A stretch of DNA of 12,359 nt from Terfezia claveryi (lineage: Eukaryota > Ascomycota > Pezizomycetes > Pezizales > Pezizaceae). The stretch covers positions 1 through 12,359 of the forward strand of contig WHUX01000737.1 of the NCBI GenBank assembly GCA_015179025.1, in the 5' to 3' direction. This document shows positions 1 to 8,423 of this stretch, piece after piece. How positions within the stretch are numbered: position 1 is the stretch's first letter; every line of letters begins with the position of its first letter. The notes under the pieces are model-generated. The model saw only the letters and a program-made list of their open reading frames with translations. It did not search any database and was not told the DNA's origin. A program made the translations under genes and the position numbers.

Positions 1-1764
1 TTAGGCATAGGAAATAGCCCAATATAACTTCAAGATCGTCTTCAGACCCAGCACCTAGAACACTAAACCTGATGTACTCACTAGGAGATCTGGAGACCTC
101 TTTGAGGAAGGGGATGGTCGTACTCGCCCAACACAGGCCCTAATACCTGCCGAGAAATTTTCACTTTCTGTAGCCTTAATCGTTAACAACGAAGACATTC
201 TTGCTGCCCTCAAGACTGACAAGCTCACCCTCGAGATTATACACGCCCTCAAGAATGATGCCAGAAAACACCTGATAATCCTTTGGCTCAATATCAACTC
301 TCGGAGGGACTTATACTCGTTAATGGTCTAGTTTATGTTCCTGACTCCCTAGAAATACACCTCCACATTCTCTGTACCTACTATGACCACTCAGCTATGG
401 GACACCCTAGTCAAGCAGCAACCTATGAATTGGTATCACGAGACTACTGTGGCCAAAGATGCATCAGACTATAGCCCTATACCTTCGAAATTGTGATACC
501 TGCGCCCAGATTAAACCAGCTTGCCATGCCCCCTATAGATTATTAAAACCACTTCAAGTTCTATTTCAGAAGTGGTTATCTGTCTCCTTGGACCTTGTTA
601 CTGGCCCCCGTCTCAAATGGATTCGATTCCTTAGTGGTTATAGTTGACCAATTGTCAAAAATGGCATACTATATCCCTACCAACACAGATGCCAATTCCA
701 AGCAGATGGCTAAGCTATTCTTTGATAATGTCTTTCGCCTACATGGAATTCCCGATTCGATTATCTCAAACTGTAGTACTCAATTCGTATCTAAATTCAC
801 TCGCTCCTTGACCTCCCTCATTGGGATTCAACAGAAGGTTTCAATAGCCTTCTACCCCCAAACTGATGGACAAATGGAACGAATCAATTCTATCACACAA
901 CAATACTTGCAGGCTTACTGTAATTATCAACAAGACAACTGGTCCAAATTACTAACTATGGCTGAGTTTGCTACAACAATACCTTATTATCGACCCTAGG
1001 TTTCACCCCCTTTCAGGCTATGTATGGTGAAAATCCCAAATATCAGATCAATATGAACCCACCACCAAGCTACCTGCTCCTTAAGTGATCAAAGAATACG
1101 TGGACCACCTTACTGAACTGGACACCAATCTTCGATCAGAAATGATCTGGGCACAACCTACCTACTACTAACAAGCTAATAAATCTCAGATTCCAGCCCC
1201 TAAGTTCGAAATAGGGGATCAAGCGTGGTTACTTCGTCGACATGTTAAAACAACTTGCCTATCGACAAAACTCGACTTCAACAAGTTGGGAAAATTCCTG
1301 ATAATCAAGAAGGTCTCCTCCTATGCCTATAAACCTAACCTCCTCATATCTATAAAAATCCATCCGTTTTTCATGTCTCACTCCTCAAACCTGCCTCCAT
1401 GGTCCCCCTTCCAGGTCAAATCCAACCTCCCCCACCATCTGTGATCATTGAGGATGAACCTAAATGGAAAGTGGACGAAATCATCGACTCTCATTTCCAC
1501 AATCGCAAACTAGAATACCTCACCAATTGGGTAGGCTATGACGAGCTTACCTGAGAACCTGACGATATGTTTTCGAATGCACCTAGTGTTGTGAAAAAAT
1601 TCCATACTGCATACCTCTTGAAACCATGTCCTCCACTCTACTTAAATGCGTGGAATTTGAACTTGGTATCCTGCCTTAGATTCACAGGAGCTCATCCTTG
1701 GAAGAGGGAGCTACTATTACGAACCCTCTCGAATCATAATCCTGACCCCGAACGATATCACTAG
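1..1764 (+). pseudogene. pol: Ty3/gypsy chromovirus pol remnant (RNase H end to chromodomain), call it Gypsy-1
   Basis: This is the 3' half of a retrotransposon polyprotein gene, spread over several frames. The RNase H end is read from about position 10 (QYNFKIVFRPST, stop at 55-57, then NTKPDVLTRRSGD). The zinc-binding domain of integrase follows at about 340-520, with the DH...GHPS histidine pair and CDTC. The integrase core covers about 580-999 and includes SLDLVTG, an altered SNCSTQF where SDRGTQF is expected, and QTDGQMERIN. A GPY/F-like region (KLDFNKLGKF) lies near 1258-1290. A chromodomain is read at about 1440-1620 (WKVDEIIDS, then EYLTNWVGYDELT) and is broken by TGA at 1552-1554, where Trp is expected. 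A typical chromovirus C-terminal tail runs to about 1764. Domain identities come from known Ty3/gypsy motifs. The pieces are frameshifted against each other, so no functional product is expected. The reverse transcriptase would lie left of the window. Confidence 0.88.
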
Positions 1765-1884
1765 CAACCCATGCACTTGCTAAAGTATATCATATGACTA
1801 TGTTCTCCACCCTGCCTCTCCTGGCTAGCCGACATCTGACTGCATCCCGAAAGTCCTAGTCATTCACTTATGGATTTGACATTT
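1765..1884. other. Non-coding spacer after Gypsy-1 pol
   Basis: This short stretch between the end of the pol tail and the tandem array shows no ORF. It is probably the 3' untranslated region or the start of the LTR of Gypsy-1. I could not place an LTR boundary here. Confidence 0.4.
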
Positions 1885-2180
1885 GAGAGTCGAACCAAAA
1901 CTAGCATGACTCTCAAACTAGGATATACTCTGGAAAATCTCGAACTTTATTTTGACCCAAACCTTATTTAAGAGTTGAACCAAAACTGGCATGACTCTCA
2001 GATTTAGAAAATACCCCGAAAAACATCTAACCCTATTTTGACCCAAACCTTATTGGAGAGTCAAACCAAAACTGGCATGACTCTCAGATTTAGGAAATAC
2101 CCCTGAAACCCTCAAACCCTATTTTGACCTAAACCTTATTTGAGAGTCAAACCAAAACTGGCATGACTCTCAGATTAGGA
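1885..2180. repeat. 85-86 bp tandem repeat, about 3.4 copies
   Basis: Copies begin at 1885, 1970, 2056 and 2142 (partial), giving periods of 85, 86 and 86 bp. Each starts with GAGAGTC (AAGAGTT in copy 2), then AACCAAAACTGGCATGACTCTC, then a stretch ending in TTTTGACCCAAACCTTATT. Within most copies GAGAGTC and GACTCTC form a 7 bp inverted repeat around a 16 nt loop. The array lies just past Gypsy-1 pol in the same orientation, so it may belong to the 3' UTR or U3 of that element. Confidence 0.9.
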
Positions 2181-2760
2181 ACAACCTGATCTCGCTCAAA
2201 ACTCTTTCTTTAGCTTATCAGAAATTTCACCTTCGCTTATATACAATTCTTCAGGTCTTATGTTTGCCCCAGTATTATCTGTTCTTGTTTGACGCCTCGT
2301 TCTCAATGATCTCATAGGATCCGTGTATCCGTGAGCTGGCTTGTATATTCATCTTCCGTTATGCTTTGTCTAGACCATTTTGTTAGCCAACAGGGTGTTA
2401 TTCGAGATAGAGATAGGATCTCTATAAAAGAAGCTTGTTCTGCCGTCTGTATTTTGTTTCTTTCTTCCCATGCAACAACTTGTCTATGCTCCTGTACCTA
2501 GTTGTTATACGAATATATCTGCACCCCAGTTCTTGAGTGTAGCTCAAACTACCTCACCTTCTTGACCTAGACCTTGACACCTCACTCGACTTTGGTTTCG
2601 CCCGAAGTCCCTAGACACCTGATCACACATGTAAAGCTCCCTACATGTGCAATACCTCAATACTCGCATCCATCACCTGCAATATCGTTTACTATGTCGA
2701 CACGGGAATCACCCCATAACCTCTGTTCATTATCTGCCCCTCGACAACCTCCGTTCTTAA
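2181..2760 (+). other. Non-coding stretch, possible Gypsy-1 LTR
   Basis: I see no supported gene. TATAAAAG at 2423-2430 is followed by a pyrimidine-rich run (CTGTATTTTGTTTCTTTCTTCCC), an arrangement typical of the U3/R part of a fungal LTR. The position downstream of a plus-strand pol fits a 3' LTR. I could not find a convincing pair of TG...CA ends or a target-site duplication, so the boundaries are unknown. Confidence 0.35.
2423..2430 (+). promoter_or_regulatory. TATA-box-like motif in possible LTR
   Basis: TATAAAAG is preceded by GGATCTC and followed by a pyrimidine-rich run. It is only a motif match, and its meaning depends on the surrounding region being an LTR. Confidence 0.35.
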
Positions 2761-2782
2761 CACAGACACTATAGTCCAATGG

Positions 2783-2831
2783 TATGGCGTCTGGATATCA
2801 TATGTCTGAATGATAGCATCAAGACGCCATA
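2783..2831. repeat. Inverted repeat, 10 bp stem, 29 nt loop
   Basis: TATGGCGTCT at 2783-2792 is the exact reverse complement of AGACGCCATA at 2822-2831. The loop begins GGATATCATATG. A diverged copy of the GTCTGGATATC...GAATGATAGC part recurs at about 2896-2927 (GTCTGGACATC...GAATAATGGTG). Confidence 0.7.
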
Positions 2832-3194
2832 GGTCTGGATAATGCCATCTGGAGATACTGGATGTGCACGGCTAGTGTCGAGAGACAGAGTAAGTGTCTG
2901 GACATCAAGGGTCCGAATAATGGTGCCTAGGAGCTAGGGATCGAGACCTTGGCTTTTTAGATTGTCAGTTTGCCAATTGAGAAACCTATGGTACCAGAGT
3001 TATAAATGACAAACTAGATTCTTTTCTAATACTATTTTTTTATGATTGTATCTCAATCTAAGTCCTTTGATTTTTTCGCATTAGGTTTGGTGTTGGGATT
3101 GTTGTTAGAATTAAATCCTATTTTTTGATATTAATTCTAATCCCTACATAGACTATAACTCTGATTTTCATTTTAAGAGTATTGTCATCAGGAT
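2832..3194. other. Non-coding junction into AT-rich DNA
   Basis: Base composition falls from mixed to strongly AT-rich at about 3000. No gene is seen. The stretch contains an inverted repeat at 3105-3140 and should hold the downstream end of the minus-strand gag-like element, but no LTR end could be fixed. Confidence 0.4.
3105..3140. repeat. Inverted repeat, 10 bp arms
   Basis: TTAGAATTAA (3105-3114) and TTAATTCTAA (3131-3140) are exact reverse complements, separated by 16 nt. A GGGATT/AATCCC pair also lies just outside the arms, offset by 4 nt. It could be a hairpin or a remnant of an element end. Confidence 0.6.
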
Positions 3195-4379
3195 ATATTT
3201 GGTATAGGTACTAGAGCAATATCTTTCTTTAAAGCTTTATATAACTCTGCTTGATATACAAGCTGATCATATAACTATTCTTCTTTAATTAAAGCAATTA
3301 ATATAGCTAACATATATAGTAGCAGGTGATTAAGAAACTTTCTTCTTTTAACTTGCCACAATATTAATTGTTTACTATTCTCATCAATTAATTTGATTTG
3401 TATTTCAGTAAGCCAGTTGGTGAACTATTTCATTCCTATATGATATCTATCCTTGTATAGTGTAGCAGTTTCCTATCATTTCTACAAAATGTCTTACTAT
3501 TAGATAGTATTAAAAAATCTCTTAGTACTAGTATGAAGCTAACAAATATCACATTCTTTTCTTTTTCTCTTGAGAATTAATTATAAGTAGTAAGCTTGCT
3601 TCCTTCTATTCTGAATCCAACAATTTCCAAAGCTGAAGTGCATTCTAAATTTATTCCTTTGCTAATTAATCAACATTGTCTTGCTATTATATAAAAGTCA
3701 AAATATTGAAAGTTTTGCCACTTTTTGTCTTTTTTTCTTATTTTTTCTAGTAGATCAATCTTTATTTCTTTTAAAGTATTAGTTGCTTTATAGTTACCTA
3801 TTATAACTATTCCTGTTGCAAATTCTTATTGTTGGTGTTTAACTGATTTTCCTTACTTGGGTTTTCTTTTCAAAGGTTGACTTACAACTTTCAATACTTT
3901 ATTAGAGTCCTAGCTATCATCTCTACTATTTTCAAGATCTTGTCCTCCTTCTTAAGGTTTCTATTTTTGTAAGTCTAGTTCAGTATCTAGATCATTATAG
4001 TTTTTTAGTAATTCTATATCTTCAGATGGTTAGTCTTTATTGACTAGTTCTTTGACTTATCTAGTCCTCCTTTCTAGTATCTGAGGTACTCAACTCTTAC
4101 CTTTTAATTGATCTTTTGGTATTTTCAAGAATGCTTCTGAAAGTTCTATGCTAGAATTGAAAAAATCCTCTATAGTATATGCTAATTCTTCTAAATAAGT
4201 ACTACTCATCATGAATACTATTATTTCTTCTCAGTTTACTATTACCTAATTCTCTTTTCTTAAAAAAAGAACAATAGGTTTCTTTAATTTCTTACCTAAA
4301 AATATATTCATTTCTAAGTCTTTTTCTTTAAATGAGTATGGTATTAGCTATAAATAGTATTTTACTATAGCTTTGATTA
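3195..4379 (-). pseudogene. AT-rich gag-like gene, heavily C-to-T mutated, truncated by Gypsy-2
   Basis: Read on the minus strand, this is one long coding-like sequence broken by stops and small frameshifts. Recognisable stretches include SFKEKDLEMNIFLGKK, TYLEELAYTIEDFFNSS, IPKDQLKGK, FATGIVIIGNYKATN, ALEIVGFRIEGSKLTT and DQLVYQAELYKALKKDI. Most stops are TAA, TAG or TGA where CAA, CAG or TGG would restore Gln or Trp. Its 5' end (4006-4379 reversed) aligns along its whole length with 11986-12359, next to a gag-like ORF behind an LTR, so it is probably the gag of the same retroelement family. I recognise no named domain and see no zinc knuckle. Similarity continues right up to 4379, where the Gypsy-2 LTR begins, so that element interrupts this gene. 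Confidence 0.65.
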
Positions 4380-4476
4380 TGTAACAAGGGCTTCGGGGAC
4401 AAGGCGATCAAGGGGTACGTCGGGGCGAGGACAGGGATGAGGTAACATACACATAGGAATGCTACGTGTGTGATCA

Positions 4477-4525
4477 GGGGAAAGGCTAGGGGCAAGGGCA
4501 AGAGGCAAGAGGGGTAGAGGGCAAG
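4477..4525 (+). other. G-rich tract in Gypsy-2 LTR
   Basis: Five runs of three or four G occur on the plus strand, antisense to the element. One gap of about 12 nt makes it a poor fit to the canonical quadruplex rule. Confidence 0.4.
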
Positions 4526-4714
4526 GAGCACGAGACATGCGGAGGCAGTTGCTGCGTGTGTCGGAGGGGGGCAGCTGTGCTGCAGAGTTATTCACGGGAC
4601 AAGGCAAGACGAGGGGGTGTATAAGGGAGGTACACCTTCGCGGAGAGACAAGGTCCTGTATTAGGTATACAAGACGTTGGATGGGGATCCAACGATAGTA
4701 CGAGGGACAGGCTC

Positions 4715-4722
4715 TATATATA
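4715..4722 (-). promoter_or_regulatory. TATA box of Gypsy-2 LTR
   Basis: TATATATA, read on the minus strand as GTATATATAGAGCC, lies about 180 bp into the LTR from its U3 end. That is a suitable place for the element's own promoter. It is a motif match only. Confidence 0.5.
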
Positions 4723-4802
4723 CATAACTCGGTCAGGGCAATGGGGGGAATAAGCTTCCCTATCTCGGAAGCCAAGGAAAAGGTAACGATAACGATAACC
4801 TA

Positions 4803-4876
4803 TCACCTGCGATCGCAGGTGATGACAAAGACAAAGACAACAATGGTAATGACCCGTCACCTGCGATCGCAGGTGA
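4803..4876. repeat. Two copies of a 20 bp perfect palindrome in U3
   Basis: The same self-complementary 20-mer, with core GCGATCGC and outer arms TCACCT/AGGTGA, occurs at 4803-4822 and 4857-4876, 54 bp apart. The first extends to 22 bp. Both are followed by TGACA. They lie in the first 100 bp of the LTR in the element's sense, upstream of its TATA box, where regulatory sites are expected. Confidence 0.9.
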
Positions 4877-4905
4877 TGACAACTGAACACACGGTTGTTA
4901 CACTA

Positions 4906-4915
4906 TCCCCCCTTT
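4906..4915 (-). promoter_or_regulatory. Polypurine tract of Gypsy-2
   Basis: On the minus strand AAAGGGGGGA lies 3 nt before the LTR start. This is the usual primer for plus-strand DNA synthesis in LTR elements, and it fixes the element's orientation and the LTR edge. Confidence 0.85.
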
Positions 4916-4917
4916 AG

Positions 4918-5042
4918 GCTGGAGCTCCAGCGACTAGGAGGCCTGGGCACGATAACCGGCAAAATCAACACAGAAGACAACAACAACGGTAGAAACAAGA
5001 ACCCCAACTCCAAACAACAACAAGAATGCAAAAGGTCTGACA
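4918..5042 (-). other. Gypsy-2 3' untranslated region
   Basis: Short non-coding DNA lies between the end of pol and the polypurine tract. On the plus strand it is A- and C-rich with repeated AACAAC words. The 65-codon plus-strand ORF here has no support. Confidence 0.5.
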
Positions 5043-5405
5043 TCATTCAACTAGGCGAGGCTTCCTCGGGTATCATTGGTGGAACAGGGTGACCAAATCC
5101 TGTGCATTCTCCAAGTCCTCTGCAGGTTGCCAGGTAGTCTCCTCATCCCCTAACCACTTGACCTTATACTGAACTCGTCCGTAGCATTTCCTTGAGTCCA
5201 GTACCTCCTCAACCTCCCACTCCTCTTCACCTGCGATCACCACTGGAGGAGGTGGGGGGTGCTTTTGCCCGGAAAGGGGATCGTCAGCTGCTGGCTCGAT
5301 CTCCGAGACATGAACGACCGGATGGCGCTTGATATCCTTGGGAAACCTCAGCCGATAAGCATGAGTGCCCACAGCTGCTAACACCTCATAGGGGCCTAGG
5401 AACTT
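5043..5405 (-). pseudogene. pol: Gypsy-2 pol C-terminus: GPY/F region and chromodomain
   Basis: This is the last part of a Ty3/gypsy polyprotein, whose integrase chromodomain is thought to steer insertion towards marked chromatin. From the foldback junction at 5405 the minus strand reads KFLGPYEVLAAVGTHAYRL (GPY/F), HPVVHVSEIEP, a proline run, then the chromodomain EEEWEVEEVLDSRKCYGRVQYKVKWLGDEETTWQPAEDL with its aromatic residues intact. A TGA at 5073-5075 ends the frame; nine more codons (YPRKPRLVE) follow before a second TGA at 5043-5045. That tail resembles the usual chromovirus ending, so the first TGA is probably a mutated codon. The upstream part of the same gene lies at 9291-10171, on the other side of the foldback element. 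Confidence 0.9.
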
Positions 5406-5510
5406 CATCAGCAAAAACAATATTTGCGTCCTGTGCGTCAGACGCATGTAACGCACGGGACGATAACTCAAAATCAGGACGCGAACGCTTGTTGCGCCAG
5501 CGTCCAGACG

Positions 5511-5802
5511 CACTGGGACGTTGCTCACACGCCTGGGACGTTGTTCACACGCCAGGGACGCCAACACCAATTCTGGCAGTTGGGCTCGCGTCTAGGATGC
5601 ACTGTGACGTTGCTCACACGCCTGGGACGCAACACTAATGCTGGGCAGTTGCTCTCGCATCTGGGACGCACTGGGACGTTGCCACCGCGCTTGGGACGCA
5701 CTGGAACGTTGCCCCTCGCCTGGGACGCAACACCAATGCTGGGCAGTTGATCTCGCATCTGGGACGCACTGGGATGTTGCCCCCGTGCCTGGGACGCAAG
5801 CA
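5511..5802. repeat. GC-rich composite minisatellite, left tip
   Basis: Two modules alternate. One is about 29 bp (CTGGGACGCACTGGGACGTT plus a GC-rich end) and the other about 40 bp (CTGGGACGCAACACCAATGC plus GGGCAGTTG and CTCGCAT). Full units start at 5622, 5720 and 5789, giving periods of 98 and 69 bp, the difference being one extra 29 bp module. The low-complexity reading frames across this array on both strands are not credible genes. Confidence 0.8.
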
Positions 5803-6003
5803 TACATGCAACCTTTGTCCCGATACACTTGGTGGGTAAACACAGCTTGCATCTGCTACGTTGTTACACCAGCCAGCTATGTAGCCGGGTTTGCAACCTT
5901 TGAATATGCATGCAACGGAAACATTCATTGTATTCGCCAATTATTTTATACACAGAGAGGTATTTAGCAATAGATATGTATACGGAACATGTGTGCAGCA
6001 ACA

Positions 6004-6142
6004 CTCGCTCTAACCCTTAGCCTAAGCTTCGCTCTAACTCTCGTTGTATCCATCGTTCTAACTCTCGCTCTACCAACCAGACTACTCTCGCTCTAATGCT
6101 CGCTCTAATTCTCGCTCTAATGCTCTCTCTAATACTCGCTGT
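6004..6142. repeat. 12 bp minisatellite (CTCGCTCTAACT), left arm
   Basis: Degenerate 12-mers of the form CTCGCTCTAAYN run through this stretch with a few interruptions, including CGTTGTATCCATCG, which also appears inverted in the right arm. This arm carries extra copies around 6065-6110 relative to the other. CTAACCC near 6009 is part of the repeat and not a telomere. Confidence 0.85.
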
Positions 6143-6471
6143 AATATGCTGGGAATAATGAGCAAAGGGAAAAAGCGCGGGGAAGGGAAGTATATATACA
6201 GGAAAACCATAGTTGCCAAGGCCGACTGCTAAGGCCGACAATTTAGACTTTCTGAAGACAATGAAATAGGGGATAATAAGAGAAGTGGCACGACAGTGAT
6301 CAACAGCACTCAGCCCCCCTTTCGCACACGGGTGCCGTACTACTCAATGCCTGGCCTGGTAATAGTCATATTGGGAAATCGTAGTCATGGTACTGCGAAC
6401 GAGCCAAGTACTGCGATATGTGCGGAGTTCACGCTTTGTGATATATCCCGTAGGAATTAATGCATTCACGG

Positions 6472-6914
6472 GCATATATATATAAGTATCCGAAAGCACG
6501 AGTTTCTCACATATATATATATAAGTCTCCAAAAGCATGAGTTTCTCGCATATATATATATAAGCCTGCGAATGTATGGATTTCTCACATATATATATAT
6601 ATATGTCCCAAAAGCACGAGTTTCTCGTATATATATATAAGCCTGTGAATTTATGGATTTCTCGCATATATATATATAAGTATCCGAAAGCACGAGTTTC
6701 TCGCATATATATATATAAGTCTTCCAAAAGCATGAGTTTCTCGCATATATATAATAAGCCTGCGAATGTATGGATTTCTCGCATATATATATATAAGTAT
6801 CCGAAAGCACGAGTTTCTCGCATATATATTATAAGTCTCCAAAAGCACGAGTTTCTCGCATATATATATATAAGCCTGCGAATGTATGGATTTCTCACAT
6901 ATATATATATATAT
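6472..6914 (+). repeat. AT-rich 38-40 bp satellite-like array, left, 11 units
   Basis: Units consist of an alternating (TA)n tract and a 26-28 nt core. Three core types are seen: A (AAGTCTCCAAAAGCACGAG plus TTTCTCGC), B (AAGCCTGCGAATGTATGG plus ATTTCTCGC) and C (AAGTATCCGAAAGCACGAG plus TTTCTCGC). The order from left is C-A-B, A-B, C-A-B, C-A-B, a partial higher-order repeat. All cores point the same way on the plus strand, except the terminal block GGAATTAATGCATTCACGGGC (about 6455-6475), which is an inverted B-like unit. Confidence 0.9.
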
Positions 6915-6960
6915 GTTCTGGTCCGTTCCGGGATTCCGGTCCATACCAGTATGGACTGGG

Positions 6961-7875
6961 CCATTGCGAGATTGCCGGGCCATTCCGGGATGGTATATAT
7001 CTACACTCTGAGCGATGAACGAAGCCAAATTGAGTGGAAACCAGGTCTATTATATTTTATACATAACAAAAGCTCAAACTTCACTACGAGTAATTTCATG
7101 ATACCTCTCGTTCATAGTACTATAGGTCTTGTTCTTTTCTGAATACAGCAAAGTATCACGAACATGTTACATTATGCTCCAAAGCCACTTGTTTCCCATT
7201 ATTACTTTCCTTCCATCGCAGTTATTTGGGTCTCGCAGGTATGCTTTAATTCTGCAATACCTAGGTAGTTCTTGTTAGTCACCATGTACTTGAATTGGAT
7301 ATTAATGAATTACTTCTTAAAGGTCACCTGGGATTTACTTCAATAATTGCACTTCGAGATTAAGTGAAACCTAGGGGGTGAAACTGATTTAAATCAATAG
7401 CACCATTATCTTCTGACCAACTGATATTATGGTAAGGGCTGGAATGTCGTGGTATGTTGGTAATTCTGCGGTGTACTCTGGTAATGTTAGTGTGCACAAT
7501 ATGTTATGTTGAACAAGTGTGTTGCGTTGAAGAAAATTCTCACAAACTAAAGGTTTCAATTCCGTAACGGACCAGAATATTTCTCTACATAATAACTTTC
7601 ATTTTGGGTATACCTCTATTGAGTTTTTTTTTGGATAGGTCGCCTATGTTATCTCCGATGTTCTTTGACCAAATGTTGCTACAAAATAACCTTCATATCG
7701 GATATGTCCCTATTTTGTAATTTTAATATCGCTGTGGCCGCTGTAGTGTTGTGGTAAATCCTTGTTGCTATCCGTGACATTGAACATTTTAATCCCGTAA
7801 CGGCCTGGTCCGTTGCGATATCCAGCCATACCGTAACGGCCTGGTCCGTTGCGATATCCAGTCCATACCGGTATA
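6961..7875. other. Central spacer of the foldback element
   Basis: About 0.9 kb of DNA lies between the arms. I see no credible ORF, no protein motif and no RNA gene. It holds a 36 bp tandem duplication near its right edge and a weak diverged duplication: CTACATAATAACTTTCATTTTGG at about 7585-7607 resembles CTACAAAATAACCTTCATATCGG at about 7679-7701. Confidence 0.6.
7795..7866. repeat. 36 bp tandem duplication with CCGTAACGG
   Basis: CCGTAACGGCCTGGTCCGTT plus GCGATATCCAG occurs twice, starting at 7795 and 7831. A shorter relative, CCGTAACGGACCAG, lies at 7562-7575. Next to it GTCCATACCGGTAT (7861-7874) and ATACTGGTATGGAC (7885-7898) form a 14 bp inverted pair with one mismatch. Confidence 0.85.
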
Positions 7876-7921
7876 GACCAGGCCATACTGGTATGGACCG
7901 GATCCTGGAATGGACCAGAAC

Positions 7922-8423
7922 ATATATGTCCCAAAAGCACGAGTTTCTCACATATATATATAAGCCTGCGAATGTATGGATTTCTCGCATATATATATAT
8001 AAGTATTTGAAAGCACGAGTTTCTCACATATATATATATATGTCTCCAAAAGCACGAGTTTCTCGCATATATATATGTAAGCCTGCAAATGTATGGATTT
8101 CTCGCATATATATATATGTCTCCAAATGCACAAGTGTCTCGCATATATATATTTAAGTCTCCAAAAGCACGAGTGTCTCGCACATATATATATAAGTCTC
8201 CAAAAGCATGTGTGTCTTGCACATATATATATAAGTCTCCAAAAGCATGAGTTTCTCGCATATATATACATATAAGCCCGCGAATGCATGGATTTCTCGC
8301 ATATATATATATATATATAAGCCCACGAATGCATGGATTTCTCGCATATATATATATAAGCAGCAAGAACATTGGGTTTCTCACATATATATACTTATAT
8401 AAGCCCGTGCATGCATGAATTCC
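7922..8423 (+). repeat. AT-rich 38-40 bp satellite-like array, right, about 13 units
   Basis: It has the same core families as the left array, in the order A, B, C, A, B, A, A, A, A, B, B, D (a one-off core with CAGCAAGAACATTGGG) and a terminal B. The regular C-A-B order is lost. Cores again read in the plus direction, although the arm around them is inverted relative to the left arm. Confidence 0.9.

Larger units (their letters stand above)
4380..4902 (-). mobile_element. 3' LTR of Gypsy-2 (minus strand)
   Basis: This 523 bp LTR is bounded by TGTAACA at 4380-4386 and TGTTACA at 4896-4902, which are exact inverted ends of the TG...CA type. Read on the minus strand it follows a chromodomain pol and a polypurine tract, as a 3' LTR should. 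It contains a TATA box, two long palindromes and a G-rich tract. Flanking base composition changes sharply at 4379/4380. The candidate target-site copy on this side is GATTA (4375-4379). Its partner would lie beyond the 5' LTR, outside the window, so the duplication cannot be checked. Confidence 0.85.
5406..6960 (+). repeat. Left arm of the foldback element
   Basis: It matches the reverse complement of the right arm over most of its length. The best agreement is between about 5800-6470 and 8420-9060; for example, the GGCACGACAGTGATCAAC region at 6287-6304 has its counterpart near 8564-8581. At the inner end, GTTCTGGTCC...CCATACCAGTATGG (6915-6954) matches the reversed right arm. The tip next to 5406 is more diverged than the interior. 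Confidence 0.85.

Noticed and set aside
55..297. 80-codon minus-strand ORF at the left edge
   Set aside because: It is a shadow of the plus-strand RNase H end and linker, where the retroelement motifs are read.
2574..2774. 66-codon plus-strand ORF
   Set aside because: It is short, without motif, and lies in DNA with LTR-like features. It is probably chance openness.
4377..4775. 132-codon minus-strand ORF inside the Gypsy-2 LTR
   Set aside because: It lies wholly within the LTR, runs over its end and has a Pro/Leu-rich low-complexity composition. LTR identity is much better supported.
4895..5092. 65-codon plus-strand ORF rich in Asn and Gln
   Set aside because: It starts in the LTR end, crosses the polypurine tract and runs antisense into the end of pol. 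There is no sign of a separate gene.
5424..5967. Overlapping ORFs of 86-109 codons on both strands in the left tip
   Set aside because: They arise from the GC-rich minisatellite, which lacks stop words in most frames. No domain is seen, and the inverted copy at 9055-9245 does not keep the same frame.
6004..6030. Possible telomere repeat (CTAACCC, CCTAAG)
   Set aside because: It occurs once, inside a degenerate CTCGCTCTAACT minisatellite.
6472..8423. CRISPR-like array of regular repeats and spacers
   Set aside because: Cores alternate with (TA)n and not with unique spacers, cores vary between units, and the setting is eukaryotic transposon DNA without cas genes.
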